Origin: Streptomyces sp. 840.1
GTDB lineage: Bacteria; Actinomycetota; Actinomycetes; Streptomycetales; Streptomycetaceae
Assembly (NCBI RefSeq): GCF_003751445.1
Contig: NZ_RJUU01000001.1
Coordinates: 4,159,001 to 4,223,000 of the forward strand
DNA length: 64,000 nucleotides
Direction: 5' to 3'
In this document: in pieces, positions 1-7,943 of the stretch
How the letters are laid out: every line of letters begins with the position of its first letter
How positions within the stretch are numbered: position 1 is the stretch's first letter
Program-made: the position numbers and the translations under genes
The notes under the pieces: generated by a model
Database searches by the model: none
What the model was told of the DNA's origin: nothing
What the model saw: the letters and a program-made list of their open reading frames with translations, nothing else

Positions 1-2
1 GG

Positions 3-1487
3 GTCATCGCCCTCGCCGTGATCGCCGCCGTGCTGCACATCCCGGTCCGCCGGACGAAGCACACCATCGACTACCTCGGCACCTTCCTCATCGCCTCGGT
101 CGCCACCTGCCTGGTCCTGGTCGCCTCGCTCGGCGGCACCACCTGGCCCTGGGGCTCGGCGCAGATCATCGGCCTCGCCGTGCTCGCCGTGCTGCTGCTG
201 ATCGTCTTCGTGTACGTGGAGCGGCGCGCGGCCGAACCCGTACTGCCGCTGAAGCTGTTCCGGATCAGGACCTTCAGCCTCGTCGCCGTGATCAGCTTCG
301 TCATCGGCTTCGCGATGTTCGGCGCGATGACCTACCTGCCGACCTTCCTCCAGGTGGTGCACTCCATCACGCCGACGATGTCCGGCGTCCACATGCTCCC
401 GATGGTGTTCGGCCTGCTCCTCACCTCGACCGGGTCCGGCCAGATCGTCAGCCGTACCGGCCGCTGGAAGATCTTCCCGATCCTCGGCACCGGCATCACC
501 GCGATCGGCCTGCTGCTCCTGCACCGGCTCACGGAGAACAGCAGCACCCTGGAGATGAGCCTCTACTTCTTCGTCTTCGGCGCGGGACTGGGACTGGTGA
601 TGCAGGTCCTGGTCCTGATCGTGCAGAACGCCGTGAGCTACCAGGACCTCGGCGTCGCCACCTCGGGGGCGACCTTCTTCCGCTCCATCGGCGCCTCGTT
701 CGGCGTCGCCATCTTCGGCACCATCTTCACCAACCGGCTCACCGACAAGCTCGAAGCGGCGCTCTCCGGCCGCACCCTGCCGCCCGGGGTCGACGCGGGC
801 AGCCTGTCCGCCGACCCGCGCGCCATCGGCCAGCTGCCCCCCACGCTCCGGGGACCGGTGATCCACGCGTACTCGACGTCGATCACCGACGTGTTCCTGT
901 ACGCGGCCCCCGTCGTCCTGATCGCCTTCGTCTTCGCCTGGCTGCTCAAGGAGGACAAGCTGCGGGGATCGGTGACCGCCCCCGACCCCAGCGAGACCCT
1001 GGCGTCCAACCCGGTCGAGCGCTCCTCGTACGACGAATGCGCCCGCGCGCTCTCGGTGCTGGCCACCAGGGAGGGGCGCCGGGAGGTCTACGTGAAGATC
1101 ACCGAGAAGGCCGGCCTCGACCTGCTCCCCGCCGCGAGCTGGATGCTGCTGCGTATCAAACGGCACGGCACCGTGGAGCCCGCCCGGCTCGCCGAGATCG
1201 CTCCGGTGCCGCTGCGGGTGATCAGCGAGGCGGGCCGGCAGCTGGAGGAACGCGGGCTGGCCCGCCGGGTCGGCGTGCAGCTGGTGCTCACCGAACCCGG
1301 CGCGGAGGCCGTCGTGAAGCTCTCGCACGCCCGGGAGGAGTCCCTGGCCGAGCTGCTGGGCGACTGGTGGGGCCCCGACCGGCCGACCGACCTGGTCGCC
1401 CTGGTGTCGGAGCTGACCGCCGAGACGAGTGGATCGAGCAAGGAGCGGCCGCACAGCCCCGAGCCGAGGCGCGACCACCAGGCCTGA
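3..1487 (+). CDS. MFS drug-type exporter with C-terminal MarR-like domain (5' truncated)
   Basis: The reading frame is already open at the window edge, so the true start lies upstream and only the C-terminal part of a DHA2 (14-TM, EmrB/QacA-like) proton-driven exporter is present. About seven or eight hydrophobic segments are visible, including one around FSLVAVISFVIGFAMFGAMT and a last one near VFLYAAPVVLIAFVFAWLL. After the final membrane segment comes a cytoplasmic tail of roughly 160 residues. It reads like a MarR winged helix (AASWMLLRIKRHGTVEPA, then a helix-turn-helix and a wing around LEERGLARRVGVQLVLTEPG). Family membership is clear, the substrate is not. The regulator-like tail on an exporter is known in some actinobacterial DHA2 proteins, and its role here is inference. 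Confidence 0.9.
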   Translation, partial: VIALAVIAAVLHIPVRRTKHTIDYLGTFLIASVATCLVLVASLGGTTWPWGSAQIIGLAVLAVLLLIVFVYVERRAAEPVLPLKLFRIRTFSLVAVISFVIGFAMFGAMTYLPTFLQVVHSITPTMSGVHMLPMVFGLLLTSTGSGQIVSRTGRWKIFPILGTGITAIGLLLLHRLTENSSTLEMSLYFFVFGAGLGLVMQVLVLIVQNAVSYQDLGVATSGATFFRSIGASFGVAIFGTIFTNRLTDKLEAALSGRTLPPGVDAGSLSADPRAIGQLPPTLRGPVIHAYSTSITDVFLYAAPVVLIAFVFAWLLKEDKLRGSVTAPDPSETLASNPVERSSYDECARALSVLATREGRREVYVKITEKAGLDLLPAASWMLLRIKRHGTVEPARLAEIAPVPLRVISEAGRQLEERGLARRVGVQLVLTEPGAEAVVKLSHAREESLAELLGDWWGPDRPTDLVALVSELTAETSGSSKERPHSPEPRRDHQA

Positions 1488-1500
1488 GTGCCGGCGCCCG

Positions 1501-1989
1501 TCACACGGTGGCGCCGAGCTCCTTGGCGAACCAGTGCTCGGCGTACTGGCGGTGGTGGAACGCCGGGACCTCCAGATAGCCGTGTTTCGCGTACAGCCCG
1601 CGTGCCTCGACCAGGTCGTTGCGGGTGTCGAGCCGGATCTGCCGGATGCCGAGGGCCCGTGCCCGGCTCTCGACCGCCGCGAGCAGCAGCCCGCCACCGC
1701 CCGTGCCGCGCGCCTGCGGCCGTACGAACACCCGGGTCAGCTCCGCGACCCCGTCGCCCTTCACGAGCAGCCCGGCGCAGGCGGCCGCCCGCCCGCCGAA
1801 GCGGCCCACGACGAACTCACCGGTCGGCGGGACCAGCAGCTCGGCGCCGTCGTCGGTGAGCCCCTCGTCGATCTCGTCGGGGGTCGCGGGCCGCTCCCAG
1901 TAACGGCTGGCGACCTCGTCGTAGTAGTCCCGGCGCAGCAGCGCGGCATCGGGGGAGTCGAAGCGTTCGGGCGTCACGGTCCACGTCAT
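1501..1989 (-). CDS. GNAT family N-acetyltransferase
   Basis: This 162-residue protein has the single-domain GNAT fold. The acetyl-CoA-binding segment is visible as VFVRPQARGTGGGGLLLAAVE (Q/R-x-x-G-x-G/A type pyrophosphate loop), followed by a C-terminal LYAKHGYLEVPAFHHRQYAEHWFAKEL typical of the last strands. The ATG start (MTWTVTPERF) leaves only 45 nt to the divergent serpin gene, so both promoters must share that short gap. The acceptor substrate cannot be told from the sequence. The gene is convergent with the exporter, with 13 nt between stops. Confidence 0.88.
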   Translation of the reverse strand: MTWTVTPERFDSPDAALLRRDYYDEVASRYWERPATPDEIDEGLTDDGAELLVPPTGEFVVGRFGGRAAACAGLLVKGDGVAELTRVFVRPQARGTGGGGLLLAAVESRARALGIRQIRLDTRNDLVEARGLYAKHGYLEVPAFHHRQYAEHWFAKELGATV

Positions 1990-2034
1990 TGGTTCATTCT
2001 GTCTTCCGCACAACCGTGCGGAGAAGCGATTTTG

Positions 2035-3153
2035 GTGCAGGGGGCATCGGTGGCACAGGAGACGGGACCGACGACGGGGGCCGGGGCGGTCCAGCGGCTC
2101 GGCGAGCGGTGGATACGGGAGCTGGCCGGGCCGGGCGGCGGGAGCTTCGTCTGCTCGCCGGCCGGGCTCTGGCTGGCCCTGGCCGTGGTCGCGGCGGGGG
2201 CGCGCGGGGAGACCGCCGACGAACTGCGCGCGGTGCTGGGGGTGGCGGAGCGGCAGGCCGCCGACGCGGTGACGGCCCGGGTGCGCGAGCTGGCGGTCAC
2301 CGACGCGCTGGGGGTGGCGACCCGGGTGTGGACCCGGGTGCCGGTCTACCGGGAGTACCGGGAGGCGCTGCCCGGCATCGGCTTCGGGCCGATGGACACC
2401 ACCGGGGTCGACGCCTGGGTACGGGAGGCCACCGGCGGCCTGATCGAGCGGCTGCCGCTGGACATCAGCGACGAGATGCTGCTGGTGCTCGCCAACGTAC
2501 TGGCGCTGAAGGCGCGGTGGGACGAGCCGTTCGATCCCGAGGAGACCTGCGACCTGCCGTTCACCGACGCGGCCGGGGCGCGGCGCGCGGTGCCGACCAT
2601 GTACACCACACGTGCGCCGTGGGACGGCTGGACGGTGCGTGGCACCCAGGTCGTCGAGCTGCGCTGCCGCACCGAGCGCAGCGGCGGCGCCCCGGCCCGG
2701 GTCCGACTGGTGCTGGGGGCGCCGGGCGCGGGCGCGGCGGACGTACTGCCTGCGGGCTGGGCGCCGCAGGAGCTGCGCACCCCGCTGGAGACGGACGTCC
2801 TGAGTATCGCGGTCCCGCGATTCACCTTGCGTACGAACGTTCAGGTGACCGAGCAGCTGGCGGCGCTCGGGATCCGGGTCGCCACCACTCCCCTCGCGGA
2901 TTTCGGGTGGATCTCGCCCGAGCCGCTGATGATCTCCCAGGTGGTGCAGGAGGCCGTGGTGAAGGTCGCGGAGGAAGGTGTGGAGGCTGCGGCGGTGACC
3001 GTCATCGCCGCGCCGGGGGGCGCGCCGCCCGTGCCGCGGCGCTACCTGCACATCGCCTTCGACCGGCCGTTCGGGATCGTGGTCCTGGACGGCAGCGGCG
3101 AGGTCCCGCTGTTCACGGGCTGGCAGGCGGACATCCCGGCCGAGGAGGACTGA
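2035..3153 (+). CDS. Serpin family serine protease inhibitor
   Basis: About 372 residues, the usual serpin length, with no signal peptide in sight. Diagnostic features are near the C-terminus. The hinge EEGVEAAAVT (about residues 313-322) fits the inhibitory-serpin pattern of small residues at P12-P9, and FDRPFGIVVLD matches the serpin signature. The reactive-centre loop between them (VIAAPGGAPPVPRRY) gives no obvious basic P1 residue. The GTG at 2035 follows GGAGAAG by 9 nt. A second GTG at 2050 is an alternative start (GGGGG just upstream). Inhibitory serpins trap chymotrypsin- or subtilisin-type proteases. An intracellular or unconventionally exported target is inference. Bacterial serpins are uncommon. 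Confidence 0.88.
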   Translation: MQGASVAQETGPTTGAGAVQRLGERWIRELAGPGGGSFVCSPAGLWLALAVVAAGARGETADELRAVLGVAERQAADAVTARVRELAVTDALGVATRVWTRVPVYREYREALPGIGFGPMDTTGVDAWVREATGGLIERLPLDISDEMLLVLANVLALKARWDEPFDPEETCDLPFTDAAGARRAVPTMYTTRAPWDGWTVRGTQVVELRCRTERSGGAPARVRLVLGAPGAGAADVLPAGWAPQELRTPLETDVLSIAVPRFTLRTNVQVTEQLAALGIRVATTPLADFGWISPEPLMISQVVQEAVVKVAEEGVEAAAVTVIAAPGGAPPVPRRYLHIAFDRPFGIVVLDGSGEVPLFTGWQADIPAEED

Positions 3154-3172
3154 GCCCGGCGGTGCCCCGCGC

Positions 3173-4342
3173 TCACCGCAGCGGTGGCGGCGCGAGGACG
3201 GGCGGCGGCGGTGTCACAGGGCGTCGCCGCCGCGCCCGCGCCACCAGCACCGCCGCCGCGACCGCCACCGCCACGGCACCGAGCAGCGTCAGTACCCAGG
3301 CCGGTACGGGCCCCGCGGTCAGCATCTCGTCGCGGTAGTACGTCGTCCGGTACGGGGTGTCGGCGGCCGTCGCCCGCAGGTGGTGGTCGCCGTCGATCAG
3401 CTCGGGCCGGGGGAAGGACTGGCTGATCGCCGTGAGGAACACCGGTTTCCCGCCCGTCAGCCTGTCCAGCACCGGGTGATCGCCGCCGTCCTGCCCGGCG
3501 CCGACCCGTCCCGCGTACGTCACCTGCGGCGCCGGCCCGCCGATCCGGCCGCGCGGCTCCATCCGGTGCGCCGCCAGCACGTAGAGCCCCAGCGACTGCG
3601 GCGTCGTGGCGAGCCGGGACAGCCGCATCGGGTAGACCGGCTCGTCGCTGGCGAAACGCAGCCGCAGTGGGTCGAGCCGGCCGAGCAGCGGGCCGCCCTT
3701 CTCCTGCGGGGCGAGGCGGATCGCCACGTACTCCCACTTCTGCTCGACGTAGGGCCGCAGCGCCGTCGACAGCCGGTCCGGGAGCTCGAAGCCGTTGTCC
3801 GTCAGCCAGCCCTCCAGGGCCGCGGGATCCGTCGCGGTCAGCCGGGCCACGTCGAACGGGCCGAGCCGCTCCCGGCCCACCACGCCGACGGGTGCGGCGG
3901 CCGAGGGGGCGGCGGAGTCCCCGGAGGAGTCGCCCGAGCCGCCGAACGGCCAGTCGTCGGCGTGTGGCCAGAAGTAGTGCCGGGTCTCGCGGACCGGCGC
4001 GGTGAGGGTTTCGAGCTCGGAGAAGAGAGAGGCATCACCCAGCTCGACCGTGGCGCGGTGCGGCACCGGCATGATCCACGCCGCGTCCGGCGCGTTCCCG
4101 CGGACCGTGAGCTGCATCACGATCTGCTCGGCGCCACCCGACCAGCTGACCACGGAGGTCTCCCGCTCGACCGAGACCTGACTGTCCCGGTCCACCACCA
4201 TCGCCCCGCAGCCGCAGGCGTACGCCGGTGCTATCAGCGAGCCGATCTGCAGCGACACCAGCATCATGACCAGTGACAGCGCCCGGACCGCCCACGCACG
4301 CGATCCGGCCCGCACCCCTTGACCCGTCCCCGCCCACCGCAT
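3173..4342 (-). CDS. DUF2330 domain surface protein
   Basis: A 389-residue protein of the DUF2330 family. It has an N-terminal signal sequence (basic MRWAGTGQ start, then WAVRALSLVMMLVSLQIGSLIAPAYA) and then CGCGAMV, the Cys-rich beginning typical of the family. A single C-terminal membrane helix (VPAWVLTLLGAVAVAVAAAVLV) is followed by RARRRRP, so the bulk should be extracytoplasmic. The ATG at 4342 is preceded by GGGGGAGGAG. Function is unknown for the family. The gene is convergent with the serpin gene and divergent from the GT87-PAP2 gene. Confidence 0.85.
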   Translation of the reverse strand: MRWAGTGQGVRAGSRAWAVRALSLVMMLVSLQIGSLIAPAYACGCGAMVVDRDSQVSVERETSVVSWSGGAEQIVMQLTVRGNAPDAAWIMPVPHRATVELGDASLFSELETLTAPVRETRHYFWPHADDWPFGGSGDSSGDSAAPSAAAPVGVVGRERLGPFDVARLTATDPAALEGWLTDNGFELPDRLSTALRPYVEQKWEYVAIRLAPQEKGGPLLGRLDPLRLRFASDEPVYPMRLSRLATTPQSLGLYVLAAHRMEPRGRIGGPAPQVTYAGRVGAGQDGGDHPVLDRLTGGKPVFLTAISQSFPRPELIDGDHHLRATAADTPYRTTYYRDEMLTAGPVPAWVLTLLGAVAVAVAAAVLVARARRRRPVTPPPPVLAPPPLR

Positions 4343-4527
4343 GCCGGCTCCTCCCCCGTAGGCACTGGATACGGGCTCAGACGTGGGGGCGGCCGGGCCG
4401 GTTCCGGCCACCCGGCACCGGTCCGGCCGGACCGCCGAGCATTCTTTCGGACAAAAGCCGGATGACAGTCAGGCGAAGAGGGGGTTGATTGTGTCTACCT
4501 CATAGCGCAATGCGAAGGTTTCACAGC

Positions 4528-6645
4528 ATGCCCGAATCGAGGGCCGGCACAAGACGGCGGGAGGGTCGGCGCAGCGTGGCGAATGCGGAGCACAGTGTGC
4601 GCGGAGATGCGACGACAGAGGCGAGGACCGGGGCGGCCCGGGTGGTTCTCTGGCTGGTTGTGGCCGCGTTGGCCGTACGGCAGATGGCGGTGGTGCTGCG
4701 GCAGCAGCCTGGCGAACGGCTCACCGATCTGGAGACCTGGACCGGTGAGAACGGTGTGCTTCATGTGACGGGCTCGCTGTACGACACCGACCGGTTCACC
4801 GGAACCCCCTTCGCCGGGCTGGTGCTCAAGCCGCTCACCCGGAGCGCCGAACAGAGCCTCGGGGTCGCCTGGACCTTCGGCTCGCTGCTCCTCGTCGCCG
4901 CCCTCGGCGTCATCGTGGCACGCGCCCTGCCGGGCCCGGTCAACCGGCGCACCGCGCTGTTCGCGGCGCCCGTCGCGATCACCCTGCTGATGCTCTCGCT
5001 GCCGGTCCGCAACACCCTCTACCTGGGCCAGACCAGCATCCTGCCGGTCCTCCTGGTGCTCGTCGGCTGCTTCGTGGTCCGCGGGGAGCGCGCCTCGGGC
5101 GTCCTGATCGGCATCGCCGCCGCGCTCCAGCCGACCGTGCTGCTGTTCGCCGCGCTGCTCTGGCTGACCGGCAGACGCCGGGCCGCCCTGACCGGTGGCG
5201 CCGCGTTCGCCGCCTGCACGGCCCTGGCCTGGGCGGCGATGCCGCACGACTCGTGGACGTACTGGGTGCACCACGTCGCCGGGGCCGGCCTCGGCGACCA
5301 GGCCGACAGCCTCGCCAACCAGTCCCTGCACGGCGCGCTGCTCCGGTTCGGTCTTGAGGGCCCGCTGGAGATCGCGCTCTTCCTCGTCCTGGCGGCGGCC
5401 GTCTGCTTCGTCGGTCTGCGCCGCGCCGTTCGGTACGCGCACGACGGCCAGCTGCTGCTCGCCGTGGCCGTCACCGGCTGCGTCGCCGTCGCCGTGTCGC
5501 CGACCGCCTGGCAGCACCAGCTGCTGTGGGTGCTGCTCGCGGTGGTCGGCCGGGTCGGCACGCGCGCCTCGGACCGGATGGTGTGGCCGGCGGTCGTGGT
5601 CCTCGTGATCACGCTGCCCGGCAAGATGCTGCTGCCCAACATCGAGGCGATGTTCCCGGTGCGCGACAACGTGCTGCTGATCGCCGCGCTCGGTGCCGCG
5701 TGCGCCGCCCCGTTCCTGCCGCGCACCTCGCCGTACTGGCAGCAGCCCGTCCCGACCGACTACGCGGCCCCGGTCCCGGCCCGCTGGAGCCGGGTGCCGC
5801 TGGTGCCGTTCTGGCGGCGGGTGCTCAGCCGGCCCAACCTGCTGCTGGAACTCCTGCTGATCAGGGTCGTCTACTCGGCCTACCAGCACGTCAGGCTGGC
5901 CGCGACGGCCGGCCGCGCCACCGCCGAGCACCACGGCCGGCAGATCCACACGGCCGAGCAGTGGCTGCACATCGACATCGAGCACTGGGCCAACCACGCG
6001 GTCGTCAAGGTCGGCTGGCTGCGGGACTTCTTCGACTACTACTACTCGACGTTCCACTTCATCGTGCCGCTGTCGATCCTCGCCGTGCTGTACGTGCGCC
6101 GCCCCGCGGACTACCGCTGGGTCCGCAGTTCCATCGGGTTCGCCACGGTCCTGGCCCTGGTCGGGTTCTGGCTCTACCCGCTGGCCCCGCCGAGGCTGAT
6201 GCCGGGGCTCGGCTTCATCGACACCGTCCACGGCGTCCAGGACTTCGCGAAGCCCGACTACGGCACGCTGACCGGGGTGACCAACCAGTACGCCGCGATG
6301 CCCTCGCTGCACTTCGGCTGGTCGCTGTGGTGCGGTGTGGTGATCGTGATGCTCGCCCCGAAGGCCTGGATGAAGCTCCTCGGGGTGCTGCACCCGCTGT
6401 TCACGGTCTCCGCGATCATCGCGACGGGCAACCACTGGGTGCTCGACGCGGTGGGCGGCGCAGCGGTGGTCGCGCTCGGCTTCGGGCTGACCCACGTGCT
6501 GTCCGGACCGCGCCGGCTCCAGGAGCCCGTGACGGCGGCGAACGCCGGGAGGGCGGGACGGGCCGGGACGACGGAACCGGACCCGGAACGGGAACCGCTC
6601 CCGGAGCCGAAGGTGGACGGCGGGGCGGTGGCCGGCAAGCCGTAG
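4528..6645 (+). CDS. Bifunctional GT87 glycosyltransferase / PAP2-type phosphotransferase
   Basis: A 705-residue polytopic membrane protein made of two modules. The N-terminal ~400 residues look like glycosyltransferase family 87 (DUF2029): many membrane segments and a YLGQTSILPVLLVLVG region, as in polyprenol-phosphate-mannose-dependent mannosyltransferases. The C-terminal module has the PAP2/AUR1-like motifs MPSLHFGW (about residues 591-598) and TGNHWVLDAVGG (about 634-645), with the catalytic histidines of inositol- or lipid-phosphate transferases. A hydrophilic tail follows. I chose ATG 4528 because GAAGG lies 9 nt upstream. TTG 4489 (after GAGGGGG) and ATG 4510 are alternatives. A role in cell-envelope phosphoglycolipid synthesis is likely, but substrates are unknown. 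Confidence 0.85.
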   Translation: MPESRAGTRRREGRRSVANAEHSVRGDATTEARTGAARVVLWLVVAALAVRQMAVVLRQQPGERLTDLETWTGENGVLHVTGSLYDTDRFTGTPFAGLVLKPLTRSAEQSLGVAWTFGSLLLVAALGVIVARALPGPVNRRTALFAAPVAITLLMLSLPVRNTLYLGQTSILPVLLVLVGCFVVRGERASGVLIGIAAALQPTVLLFAALLWLTGRRRAALTGGAAFAACTALAWAAMPHDSWTYWVHHVAGAGLGDQADSLANQSLHGALLRFGLEGPLEIALFLVLAAAVCFVGLRRAVRYAHDGQLLLAVAVTGCVAVAVSPTAWQHQLLWVLLAVVGRVGTRASDRMVWPAVVVLVITLPGKMLLPNIEAMFPVRDNVLLIAALGAACAAPFLPRTSPYWQQPVPTDYAAPVPARWSRVPLVPFWRRVLSRPNLLLELLLIRVVYSAYQHVRLAATAGRATAEHHGRQIHTAEQWLHIDIEHWANHAVVKVGWLRDFFDYYYSTFHFIVPLSILAVLYVRRPADYRWVRSSIGFATVLALVGFWLYPLAPPRLMPGLGFIDTVHGVQDFAKPDYGTLTGVTNQYAAMPSLHFGWSLWCGVVIVMLAPKAWMKLLGVLHPLFTVSAIIATGNHWVLDAVGGAAVVALGFGLTHVLSGPRRLQEPVTAANAGRAGRAGTTEPDPEREPLPEPKVDGGAVAGKP

Positions 6646-6670
6646 CCACCGGCGGCCGCCCGTACCGCAG

Positions 6671-6718
6671 GCCGAAGGGGCGGCGGGGACACGTACACGT
6701 CCCCGCCGCCCCTTCGGC
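6671..6718. terminator. Perfect 20-bp inverted repeat, bidirectional terminator
   Basis: The left arm 6671-6690 and right arm 6699-6718 are exact reverse complements, separated by the 8-nt loop acgtacac. It lies 26 nt after the GT87-PAP2 stop, between convergent genes. There is no U tract, as is common for streptomycete terminators. Confidence 0.85.
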
Positions 6719-6732
6719 AGGTGGATCGTCGC

Positions 6733-6840
6733 GCGAGCTGCATCCGTCCACCGGGCCCGCCCGCCACCGCGAGCTGCATCCGTCCACCCGGCCCGCCCGC
6801 CACCGCGAGCTGCACCCGTCCACCGGGCCCGCCCGCCACT
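6733..6840. repeat. Three tandem copies of a 36-bp unit
   Basis: Units begin at 6733, 6769 and 6805, each starting GCGAGCTG and continuing through CCGTCCACC to CCCGCCCGCCACC. They differ at only a few positions (ccgggcc versus cccggcc, gcatcc versus gcaccc, and the last base). The array sits between the terminator hairpin and the stop of the AEC transporter gene, so it lies in the 3' flank of both convergent genes. The unit is a multiple of three and could be read as protein, but no gene supports that. Confidence 0.9.
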
Positions 6841-6848
6841 CGGACGGC

Positions 6849-7841
6849 TCAGCGGCCCGGCCCCAGGGCCCAGGCGGCGAAGGACAGCGTGAGCATCGAG
6901 ACCACCGTGGAGGCCACCACGGCATTGCGGGCGAGCGCGGTGTCCAGGCCGTACTCCCGGGCGTAGATGAAGGCGTTCTGAGCCGTCGGGAGCGCCGAGC
7001 AGAGCACCACGGCCAGCACCTGGTGGTCCGACAGCCCCAGCAGGGGACCGGCGACGAGGAAGGCGACCAGGGGCTGCGCCAGCGTCTTCAACGCGACCGC
7101 GACCCCGACCTCGGCACGTCCCGAGCCCCGTCCGCCCGCCTCCGGCACCCCTTCGCTCCCGCCTCGGGGGCCGCCGTGCAGCGACAGGCCCAGCGTGACC
7201 AGCGCCGTCGGCACGGCGGCGGCACCCAGCAGGTCGCAGGAGTGGGTGAGGGCGGCCGGCAGCCGCAGCCCGGCGGCGGAGACGGCGACCCCGAGCAGCG
7301 ACGCCATGATGACCGGATTGCGGACCGGCATGGTCAGCATCCGCCGCAGACCGCCGCCGGGACGCCCGCCGCCCGGTCCGCCGGCCGCCCGGGTCCCCGA
7401 GTCCAGCAGGGTCAGGATCACCGGTGAGACCAGCAGCACCTGGAACAGGATGACCTGCGCGACGAACGAGGCGTCACCGAGCACCCGCACCGCCACCGGG
7501 ATGCCGAGGTTGGCGGAGTTGACGTAGCCGGAGGCCATGCTGCTGACCGCCCCGTCGGCCCGCCCGCGGCCGAAGAGCCGCCGGGCCACCACGTACCCCA
7601 GGCCGGACACCAGCGCGGTGGCCGCCCCGAACGCCACCACCGACAGATGGGCGAAGTCGGCGGGCCGGGAACCCGACACCATCCCGAACAGGGCGGCCGG
7701 CATGGCCACATGGAAGACGAACCGGCCGAGTACCGCTTCGGCGTGCACCCCGAGCAGCCTGCTGCGGCCGACCGCGTAACCGGCGGCGGTCAGCAGCCAG
7801 ATGGGCGCGAAGGCGGAGAGCAGGGCATGCATACCCGCCAT
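6849..7841 (-). CDS. AEC family (auxin efflux carrier-like) transporter
   Basis: A roughly 330-residue membrane protein of the AEC superfamily, with about ten hydrophobic segments in the 5+5 arrangement. It opens with the characteristic FAPIWLLTAAGYAVGRSRLLG. It has SGYVNSANLGIPVAVRVLGD in the middle (the conserved N-x-N-x-G motif of the family) and LCSALPTAQNAFIYAREYG in the second half. Bacterial members export or import carboxylates such as malate or malonate, and the substrate here is unknown. ATG 7841 (MAGMHALL) is chosen; ATG 7832 is nearly as good. The gene stands alone, upstream of and on the same strand as nothing closely coupled. Confidence 0.88.
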   Translation of the reverse strand: MAGMHALLSAFAPIWLLTAAGYAVGRSRLLGVHAEAVLGRFVFHVAMPAALFGMVSGSRPADFAHLSVVAFGAATALVSGLGYVVARRLFGRGRADGAVSSMASGYVNSANLGIPVAVRVLGDASFVAQVILFQVLLVSPVILTLLDSGTRAAGGPGGGRPGGGLRRMLTMPVRNPVIMASLLGVAVSAAGLRLPAALTHSCDLLGAAAVPTALVTLGLSLHGGPRGGSEGVPEAGGRGSGRAEVGVAVALKTLAQPLVAFLVAGPLLGLSDHQVLAVVLCSALPTAQNAFIYAREYGLDTALARNAVVASTVVSMLTLSFAAWALGPGR

Positions 7842-7943
7842 GATCCCGTCACGTCCGTCCGGCACCCGTGCGGGGTGCGGACGGACGTTCGGGACGGTCT
7901 GACCGGGCCGTTCGGGGAGGTCGGGGCGCCCGGACCGCTGAGC

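Noticed and set aside
1501..3051. Long minus-strand frame opposite the serpin gene
   Set aside because: It is a GC-driven shadow. Only its last 162 codons (the GNAT protein) have sensible composition and a family match.
6733..6840. 36-bp repeats as a CRISPR array
   Set aside because: The repeat length fits, but copies are directly adjacent with no spacers and no cas genes nearby.
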